Positions 58,428 through 64,000 of a stretch of DNA of 64,000 nucleotides are shown piece after piece (within the stretch, counting starts at the first letter, position 1; each line of letters begins with the position of its first letter). Source of the stretch: Bacillota bacterium (GTDB lineage Bacteria > Bacillota > Clostridia > Oscillospirales > CAG-382); the NCBI GenBank assembly GCA_029550965.1, contig JAKPGJ010000003.1:1-64000 (forward strand), read 5' to 3'. Below the pieces are notes generated by a model that saw only the letters and a program-made list of their open reading frames with translations, was not told the DNA's origin and did no database searches. The position numbers and the translations under genes were made by a program.

Positions 58428-58463
58428 ATGTCGGCAGTTAAATTAAAGCTTGCGGAAAGATAG
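58428..58463 (+). CDS. 11-residue leader ORF before the sigma-factor gene
   Basis: ATG with AAAGGA 9 nt upstream encodes MSAVKLKLAER and a TAG. Around it, aataagaa (58401-58408) can pair with ttcttatt (58464-58471), which is followed by TTTTCC. A stem ending in a T-rich run just after the ORF suggests translation-linked control of the sigma gene. It has no counterpart in the track, being too short. Confidence 0.4.
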   Translation: MSAVKLKLAER

Positions 58464-58546
58464 TTCTTATTTTTTCCAACCTTATTGTTCGAACCGTGTC
58501 TATATGGGTGAATTGCAATTCAAAACAAACGCTTGAGGGTAAACGG

Positions 58547-60160
58547 ATGGATACGAAAGAAAGACGCAAAACCGCCTGCCGGATTGCTTCTGGATATTTA
58601 AAGCCGCTTTACGGGTTCACGCTGAAAAAGACCGGCAATTTGCAGGACGCGGAGGACCTTGCGCAGGAAATCTGCCTGAAGCTCTATAAAGCGCTGCTCG
58701 TAAAGGACGACATCGAATCAATGGACAAGTTTGTCTGGACGATCGCGCACAACGCGCTTGCGAATTATTATCGGGGCAAATCCAAAACCTATTATGGAAA
58801 CATAGACGATTTGACCGAAATCATGCCGAGCGGGGAGGCTTTGCCGGACGAGCAGGTCATAGCGGACGAAACAATCGGAAAGCTGCAGCAGGAGATTGCA
58901 TATCTCTCCAAAATACAGCGCAAGGTTGTTATCCTGTATTACTATGCGGGCAAAAAGCAGAACGAAATTGCATCTATTCTTGGGATTCCATGCGGCACCG
59001 TCAAGTGGCATTTAAGCGAAGCCAAAAACGAATTAAAAAAAGGAATGGAACGTATGCGCAACGCGAGTGAATTGAAATTCAACCCGATTGTATTTCGAAC
59101 CATCGGCATCAGCGGTTCGGCGGGAACCATGGGCGGTCCGCAAAACTTTTTAAGAAGCGCTTTGTCACAGAACATTGCTTACGCTGTTTACAGAGAAGCA
59201 AAAACCGTAAACGAGATTGCCGACTGCCTTGGCGTTTCCCCGGTTTATGTGGAAAGCGAAGCCGAACTTCTGGAGAAGTACGGTTATCTAATTAAGAAGG
59301 GCGGCAAATATTTAACAAACTTCTTAATCGGCGAGCCTTCCGCGTTAATCAACGAACTGAAAGATAAAGTTAATATCGAAGCCGCCAAACTGGTCGGCAA
59401 CGAGCTGTTCGACGCGCTGGCAAAAAGCGATTTGCTGGACAGCGAGGGGCTGTATTATCCCGACAAGGACAAAAACTTCCTGATGTGGACGCTGTTTTTC
59501 TATATCGCCGCATGGTCGGGCGAGAAGCTGATGGAAAAAAGCGTATCTTTCGAAGAAGCCGCGACCATCCGGCCGGACGGCGCGCAGAACATTACGTACG
59601 CTTTTGTTGCGGACGATGACGAACGCTCGAAAGATAGTTCCTATTGGTTCGGCCCGTGCTGGAACGCAAACGATGACATCTTTTTATGGCTGATTGATAC
59701 GGATTGGTCGGAGAGGCGCGTTGATTTCAGTTACGAACAGCACGTCGGGCGCGACCTGAAGCTGTTAAAACGCTTCGCCGACGGCGAAAAACTGTCCGAG
59801 GACGAATACGCCGATATGGTTCAGAAAGGCTATATCCGCAAAACCGGGGACGGTTTCGAGTTTGCCGTCGTCTATATCAAAAACAAAGAAACGAAGAACA
59901 AACTGATGGCAATCGGCGACCATATCAAGGAAAAGCATTATCAAACGCTTGAGAAGTTAAAGAGCGCTTATGTAAAAGCTGTACTGGACGCGACGCCGAA
60001 GCATCTGCATAAAATGCAGAAATACGGACTGCAGTTTATGTTTCATTCAGACGGCGCGTTTCTGCTTCGCTGCGCAAAAGAACTGCTCGCGAACGGCAGG
60101 CTGAAGCCGCCGGCAGCGGAGCAGAAGCGGTCGCTGACGACGCTTTTGATCAGGAAATAA
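58547..60160 (+). CDS. Sigma-70 family (ECF-like) factor with long C-terminal extension
   Basis: I use the ATG giving MDTKERRKTACRIASGYL, with GAGGG upstream. Of 537 residues, the first ~165 are a sigma factor: region 2 (AEDLAQEICLKLYKALL, WTIAHNALANYYRGKSK) and region 4 (LSKIQRKVVILYYYAGKKQN, IASILGIPCGTVKWHLSEAK). The remaining ~370 residues begin with a winged-helix-like segment (TVNEIADCLGVSPVYVESEA, LLEKYGYLIKKGGKYLT) and continue as a soluble alpha/beta domain of unknown type (WFGPCWNANDDIFLWLIDTD). ECF factors are usually ~180 residues. No anti-sigma gene follows, so the extension may sense the signal itself. Confidence 0.88.
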   Translation: MDTKERRKTACRIASGYLKPLYGFTLKKTGNLQDAEDLAQEICLKLYKALLVKDDIESMDKFVWTIAHNALANYYRGKSKTYYGNIDDLTEIMPSGEALPDEQVIADETIGKLQQEIAYLSKIQRKVVILYYYAGKKQNEIASILGIPCGTVKWHLSEAKNELKKGMERMRNASELKFNPIVFRTIGISGSAGTMGGPQNFLRSALSQNIAYAVYREAKTVNEIADCLGVSPVYVESEAELLEKYGYLIKKGGKYLTNFLIGEPSALINELKDKVNIEAAKLVGNELFDALAKSDLLDSEGLYYPDKDKNFLMWTLFFYIAAWSGEKLMEKSVSFEEAATIRPDGAQNITYAFVADDDERSKDSSYWFGPCWNANDDIFLWLIDTDWSERRVDFSYEQHVGRDLKLLKRFADGEKLSEDEYADMVQKGYIRKTGDGFEFAVVYIKNKETKNKLMAIGDHIKEKHYQTLEKLKSAYVKAVLDATPKHLHKMQKYGLQFMFHSDGAFLLRCAKELLANGRLKPPAAEQKRSLTTLLIRK

Positions 60161-60178
60161 TCTAAAGTGAGAATAAAA

Positions 60179-60213
60179 ACGGCGGAAGGAGAGAAAACCC
60201 TTCCGCCTTTTTT
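60179..60213. terminator. Terminator between the sigma gene and the converging oxidoreductase gene
   Basis: ggcggaagg-agagaaaa-cccttccgcc followed by TTTTTT on the plus strand, with AAAAAC on the other side. It can serve both converging genes. Confidence 0.85.
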
Positions 60214-60217
60214 ATAT

Positions 60218-61480
60218 TTACTTTGCTACGATTTTGGACAGGCTGTAAATGCTGTCGCAGGTGTCGTCGTTTTCGGTACGTAAAATCCATTTTCCGCGCG
60301 TGAAATCCGGGATGTTTACAGGCTTTCCGCCGCAGGCGATGGATTCTTCGCTCAGGCAGGAAATACTCATCCAGGTGGCGGTGTCATACGTATCAATCGG
60401 CGGGGTAATGCCTTTCGCGACGCTGTCAACGAACGCGCTGTAAACCAGCCAGTCGATGCCGTCGTGGCCGCCGATCGGGTTCTTTTTGTACTCAACCCAG
60501 AGCGGATGCTCGTACTTTTCATAATATTTGTCGGCGTTGTTCAGCTTGTTCGCGAGCGTATCAAACTCGTTCTCGCCGTCCATGTGAATGTAGTGACCGT
60601 CCTCGCAGTACATGCCCTTGGTGCCGCGCACGGTGAAGCCTCTGGAGTAGATTCTGGGCAGGGTGGTGTCCAGCGTCAGCACAATGGTCTCGCCGTTGGC
60701 GCACTTGATGACCGTAGTGACAATGTCGCCCTGGTTGAAATGCGCATTGTAGAGCGGATGCGCGGGGCCTCTGTGCTCGGCGATATACTGATGCAGTCCC
60801 TTCGAGCAGGAAGCGACGGAAGTGAGGTACAGCATCCTGTTTCCGCGGTTGATGTTCAACACCTGCGCGATGGGACCTAACTCGTGCGTCGGATAATTCT
60901 CGCAGTTGCGGGTGAGATAGTTTCTCTGGCGGTAGTGACGTTCGATGTCGCCGTCCGAAATCTCATGCCGCAGGTCGTGCATGTAGCCGCCGGAGCAGTG
61001 CACAATCTCGCCGAAAACGCCCTGCTTGACCATGTTCAGTACCATCAGTTCTTTTCTGCCGTAGCAGCAGTTCTCCAGCATCATGCAGTGGATGCCGGTC
61101 TGCTCGTAGGCTTCGACAAGATTGAAGCATTCCTGAAGCGAATAGGCGCCGCCGACCTCGATGCCGGGACGAATGCCCCGCTTCATCGCTTCGATCGCTA
61201 TGTCGACGTGCGATTCCCAGGCGGTCATGACAAGCACCGCGTCCAAGCCTTTTATATCCAAAATGTCGCGGTAATTCGTGCTTTTTACCGGTTCTTTTCC
61301 GGTTTTTTCTTTCAGGAAACCGGCGGCATCCTGTACTCTGTCCTCGTACGCGTCGCAAACGCCGAGCACTTCGATGGTGCCCATCTCAATCATTTTGATC
61401 AGCACGGTCTTTAAAATGCCAAGCCCTCTTTTTCCAAGACCGATTATGGCGAGTTTTACAACTTTCTCATTTCGACTCAT
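60218..61480 (-). CDS. Gfo/Idh/MocA family protein, GH109-like
   Basis: The 420-residue protein has the NAD loop IIGLGKRGLGILK, the acidic end of strand 2 (LGVCDAYEDR), the active-site ENCCYGRKELMVLNMVK and NYPTHELGPIAQVLNINRG. GH109 enzymes use bound NAD+ to cut alpha-GalNAc by an oxidation-elimination route, and have HTHGLGP and GGHGGMD in similar places; here they read PTHELGP and GGHDGID. There is no signal peptide, so it acts in the cytoplasm. It is divergent from an AraC gene and near nucleotide-sugar genes, which supports work on HexNAc sugars. A plain sugar dehydrogenase remains possible. Confidence 0.85.
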   Translation of the reverse strand: MSRNEKVVKLAIIGLGKRGLGILKTVLIKMIEMGTIEVLGVCDAYEDRVQDAAGFLKEKTGKEPVKSTNYRDILDIKGLDAVLVMTAWESHVDIAIEAMKRGIRPGIEVGGAYSLQECFNLVEAYEQTGIHCMMLENCCYGRKELMVLNMVKQGVFGEIVHCSGGYMHDLRHEISDGDIERHYRQRNYLTRNCENYPTHELGPIAQVLNINRGNRMLYLTSVASCSKGLHQYIAEHRGPAHPLYNAHFNQGDIVTTVIKCANGETIVLTLDTTLPRIYSRGFTVRGTKGMYCEDGHYIHMDGENEFDTLANKLNNADKYYEKYEHPLWVEYKKNPIGGHDGIDWLVYSAFVDSVAKGITPPIDTYDTATWMSISCLSEESIACGGKPVNIPDFTRGKWILRTENDDTCDSIYSLSKIVAK

Positions 61481-61531
61481 GGCAGCAAACCTTTCTATCC
61501 GAAAATTTTAAAAATGTATTATTTTAACCTA

Positions 61532-61572
61532 TTTACAAAACAGGTTTTCTGTGCTATACTCCAAGCATAGCA
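61532..61572 (+). promoter_or_regulatory. Promoter of the AraC gene with overlapping inverted repeat
   Basis: TTTACA, a 17-bp spacer and TATACT (61555-61560). tgctat-N9-atagca (61552-61572) covers the -10 box and start site. It sits between the divergent oxidoreductase and AraC genes, so it may be the AraC-type regulator's own site. Confidence 0.6.
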
Positions 61573-61635
61573 GAACCAAAATCAAATTAAAATATAAAAA
61601 TAGATATTTTTACTTCGATTTTAGATACGGAAGGG

Positions 61636-62505
61636 ATGATGACATTGTTTCCGATCAAGTTCTATGATATGAAGGAAGTGCGAAGGCTTTTTCACGTCAA
61701 CGCCGTCATTACTTCCATCGATGCCATTCGTCCGAAAGATTTCTATTTCAGCGGTGAAATGCACGATTTCTGGGAGGTAGTTTGCCTGCTGGACGGCAGC
61801 ATCTCCGCGACCGCCGACGAGCGGGTTTACCAGCTCTCGGCCGGGCAGGTGCTTTTCCATAAGCCGCTGGAGTTTCATCGAATCTGGTCAACGAACGATA
61901 CCTCTCCGCATGTCATCATCTTTTCCTTTGACGCGTCCGGCGAAGGAATGCGTTTTTTTGAGAACAAGCTCTTCACGATCGATGAAAACAAAATCGAAGA
62001 AATTAAGGATTTGCAGAAAAAGGTAAGCGCCGCTTTGGAGGAAGCGGAAAAAAACGGATTGAACTCCGACAGCTATATTTTCGCTTCGCAAAAAGCCGCA
62101 AACGCGATTGAGAATTTTCTGCTTAGCCTGTATAATACGGCAGCGATCAAACATACGGCTCCCGGAAACGAAGACTGCGAGGATTATAAAAAAATCGTCC
62201 GCGTCATGCACGAGAACGCGGATAAAAACTTAACCGTTGCCGATATCGCCGCACTCTGCAATATGAGCGTGAGCAGCTTAAAGAAAAAATTTTCCTTGTT
62301 TTCGGATAAAGGAGTAGGCAAATACTTTACGTATGTAAAAATGCGCAAAGCCATTACCATGCTTTGCAACGGCGTGAGCGCTCCCGAAATCAGCGACGCG
62401 CTGGGTTTTTCCAGCGTAAACTATTTTTACGCCGCTTTCAAGCGCGAAATCGGTCTTACGCCGAAAGAATACCTGTCTCAAACGAAAAATGAAATAGGAG
62501 GATAA
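61636..62505 (+). CDS. AraC family transcriptional regulator
   Basis: The 289-residue protein has an N-terminal cupin-like sensor domain (HDFWEVVCLLDGSISATADE, LSAGQVLFHKPLEFHRI) and a C-terminal pair of helix-turn-helix motifs (NLTVADIAALCNMSVSSLKK; SDALGFSSVNYFYAAFKREI) ending GLTPKEYLSQ. Such proteins usually sense a sugar and activate transport or breakdown genes. It is divergent from the GH109-like gene and 4 bp before a sugar nucleotidyltransferase gene. The exact start among two ATGs and a nearby TTG is uncertain. Confidence 0.92.
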   Translation: MMTLFPIKFYDMKEVRRLFHVNAVITSIDAIRPKDFYFSGEMHDFWEVVCLLDGSISATADERVYQLSAGQVLFHKPLEFHRIWSTNDTSPHVIIFSFDASGEGMRFFENKLFTIDENKIEEIKDLQKKVSAALEEAEKNGLNSDSYIFASQKAANAIENFLLSLYNTAAIKHTAPGNEDCEDYKKIVRVMHENADKNLTVADIAALCNMSVSSLKKKFSLFSDKGVGKYFTYVKMRKAITMLCNGVSAPEISDALGFSSVNYFYAAFKREIGLTPKEYLSQTKNEIGG

Positions 62506-62509
62506 ATAA

Positions 62510-63418
62510 ATGACACTTGTTGTTATGGCGGCCGGTATGGGCAGCAGATACGGCGGGCTGAAGCAGCTCGATCCCGTCGGTCCGAGCGGTGAATTTATCA
62601 TTGATTATTCTGTTTACGATGCGATTCAAGCCGGATTCGACAAGGTTGTTTTTATCATAAAGGAAGAAAACCTCTCTTTGTTTCAGGAAACCGTCGGAAA
62701 CAGAATCGCCGGTCATATCAAAGTCGAGTACGCGTTCCAGCGCCTGGAAGCGCCGCAGGGCTATCCGGTGCCGGAAAACCGAGTAAAACCGTGGGGAACC
62801 GGTCATGCCGTATTGTCGGCGAAGGATCATGTGGACGGCAACTTCGCGGTCATTAACGCAGACGATTTTTACGGCAGAGAGAGCTATCGCCTGATCGCCG
62901 ATTACTTAAAGCAGCCGAAAACCGGGGCCAAAGCGCATTACTGCATGGCAGGGTTTGTTCTGAAAAATACCCTGACCGAGAACGGCACGGTGGCAAGAGG
63001 CATCTGCGAGACCGACGAAAACGGAAACCTTGTCAACATCACCGAGCGCACAAAGATTAAGCGCGTCGAGGACGGTACGGTAAAATTCTTCGACATCGAC
63101 GAAAACGGAACGTCTGTGGACGAGAACACCATCGTATCGATGAACTGCTGGGGGTTTGAAAAATCCTTCTTCAATTCGCTTGAAAACGGATTTTTTGCGT
63201 TTTTGGAAGCGAACAAAAACGACCTTGCAAAATGCGAATTTTTCCTTCCGACAGCCGTTAAGGAATCGATCGCGCGGGCGGAGAGCGAGGTCAAAGTGCT
63301 GAAAACAAACGCAAAATGGTATGGCGTTACATACCGTGAAGACAAAGAATCGGTTGTAAATTATATTCGCGAAGAAATTCAGAAAGGTGTTTATCCCGAA
63401 AACTTATGGAACAAATAA
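62510..63418 (+). CDS. Sugar-1-phosphate nucleotidyltransferase
   Basis: The 302-residue protein has the nucleotidyltransferase signature VVMAAGMGSRYGGLKQLDPV, the sugar-nucleotide loop PWGTGHAVLSAKDHV and the metal-binding INADDFYG. It joins a sugar-1-phosphate with UTP or another NTP. The gene overlaps the next by 13 bp. That gene looks like N-acetylhexosamine 1-kinase, so GlcNAc-1-P or GalNAc-1-P is the likely substrate, as for LnpC-type enzymes in Bifidobacterium. GGAGG lies before the ATG. Confidence 0.88.
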   Translation: MTLVVMAAGMGSRYGGLKQLDPVGPSGEFIIDYSVYDAIQAGFDKVVFIIKEENLSLFQETVGNRIAGHIKVEYAFQRLEAPQGYPVPENRVKPWGTGHAVLSAKDHVDGNFAVINADDFYGRESYRLIADYLKQPKTGAKAHYCMAGFVLKNTLTENGTVARGICETDENGNLVNITERTKIKRVEDGTVKFFDIDENGTSVDENTIVSMNCWGFEKSFFNSLENGFFAFLEANKNDLAKCEFFLPTAVKESIARAESEVKVLKTNAKWYGVTYREDKESVVNYIREEIQKGVYPENLWNK

Positions 63419-64000
63419 AAAGAATCGCGTCCGAGTTTAAAATTTCCGGCAACGTCACCGGCGTAGAAAAAATCAATATCGGACATATTAATACCACATA
63501 CCGTATTTTTACCGACGGCGAATACGATTATGTGCTTCAGCGGATTAACACGAACATTTTCAAAGATCCGTATAAGCTGATCGAAAATATTCGCGCGGTA
63601 ACCTCCTTTTTGGCGGAAAAAATCAAAAAGAACGGCGGCAATCCGAAAAGAGAAACGCTGACGCTGATTGAGACAAAAAACGGCGGGCATCTTTTGGAGG
63701 ATGAAAGCGGGTTTTACCGTATGTATTATTTCATCAAAGACGCGACAAGCTATAACGCCGTCGTCAGACCCGTTCTTTTCTACAACGCCGCCGCGGCATT
63801 CGGAAAATTCCAGAAGCTGCTTGGCGATTTTCCCGCCGAAACCCTGCACGAGACCATCAAGAACTTCCACAATACGCCGAGCAGATTCAGAGACTTCTGC
63901 AGCGCGGTGGAGCGGAATGCGACGGGCAGAGCGGACCAGGTCAAAGAAGAAATCGCATTTATTAAGAGCAGAGAAGCGTTCTGTTCGGCGATTACCGACA
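63406..64000 (+). CDS. N-acetylhexosamine 1-kinase-like phosphotransferase (3' partial)
   Basis: The frame begins at 63406 (MEQIKRIASEFKISGNVTGV), inside the end of the previous gene, and is open to the window edge (198 codons). It is not in the track. It shows the N-lobe pattern of the APH/choline-kinase fold as in NahK: KINIGHINTTYRIF, then YVLQRINTNIFKDPYKLIEN and FYRMYYFIKDATSYNAVV. NahK phosphorylates the C1 of GlcNAc or GalNAc. The catalytic HGD loop lies beyond the window. Overlap with the nucleotidyltransferase points to a two-step salvage pathway to UDP-HexNAc. Confidence 0.82.
   Translation, partial: MEQIKRIASEFKISGNVTGVEKINIGHINTTYRIFTDGEYDYVLQRINTNIFKDPYKLIENIRAVTSFLAEKIKKNGGNPKRETLTLIETKNGGHLLEDESGFYRMYYFIKDATSYNAVVRPVLFYNAAAAFGKFQKLLGDFPAETLHETIKNFHNTPSRFRDFCSAVERNATGRADQVKEEIAFIKSREAFCSAITD

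Overview
The window looks like a chromosomal contig from an anaerobic, Gram-positive member of the Firmicutes (class Clostridia, probably a gut Oscillospirales-type lineage). The evidence is HPr kinase, pyruvate:ferredoxin oxidoreductase, a flavodiiron protein with rubredoxin, a Bacillus-type long SRP RNA next to dnaX, strong GGAGG-type ribosome binding sites, TTGACA/TATAAT promoters, lipoproteins with Ser-rich linkers, and MsmEFG-type sugar transport genes without a local ATPase. TAA, TAG and TGA all serve as stops, so the code appears standard. The lineage assignment is inference; no 16S gene is present.

Layout: 1-0.65 kb is the 3' end of a LysM amidase/endolysin-like gene. 0.65-2.4 kb is an AT-rich graveyard holding an Rhs-like remnant, a frameshifted and stop-interrupted gene, and an asnB gene cut off at its 3' end. 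3.6-9 kb is a minus-strand block: a small protein, rubredoxin, FprA, recR, a YbaB protein, dnaX and the SRP RNA. 9-16 kb is a plus-strand housekeeping run: a membrane protein, hprK, a ROK glucokinase, lon, engB and lysA. 16-18.3 kb holds a heptamer repeat, an RluA-type pseudouridine synthase, a methyltransferase and a helical protein. 18.4-23.6 kb carries a zinc-ribbon protein, an envelope-glycan module (GtrA, FAD oxidoreductase, GT39-type membrane protein) and an SDR enzyme. 23.9-26.5 kb is a secreted GH84 beta-N-acetylglucosaminidase lipoprotein, followed by a tandem repeat built from the end of tRNA-fMet, then tRNA-fMet and tRNA-Leu. 27-30 kb holds a TrxB-like enzyme, metF, a Nudix hydrolase and a cold-shock gene with a structured leader. 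31.5-33.9 kb is an AT-rich MjaI-like restriction-modification island with an AbrB-type controller and a decayed gene. 34-38 kb holds two unknown membrane proteins, a cluster of DnaA-box-like sequences and a YifB/ComM ATPase. 38-42 kb is nifJ, and 42-43 kb is a VanY-fold protein lacking its catalytic residues.

The centre of interest is 43.5-58.3 kb. One long operon encodes a giant two-part solute-binding protein, two permeases, a secreted NHL-propeller/TPR/Yip1 membrane protein, a ~1000-residue secreted DUF5696-like protein and a second permease pair. It ends at a strong terminator. Then come a lipoprotein, a NodB-fold protein without its catalytic motif and an unknown protein. Behind a short leader ORF follows a sigma-70-family factor with a ~370-residue C-terminal extension. 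I infer an uncharacterised glycan capture/processing/uptake system with a possible dedicated sigma factor.

The last 4 kb (60.2-64 kb) looks like a HexNAc module: a GH109-like Gfo/Idh/MocA protein, a divergent AraC regulator, a sugar nucleotidyltransferase and the start of an N-acetylhexosamine-1-kinase-like gene. With the GH84 lipoprotein it suggests that the organism frees GlcNAc/GalNAc from host glycans and converts it to UDP-HexNAc.
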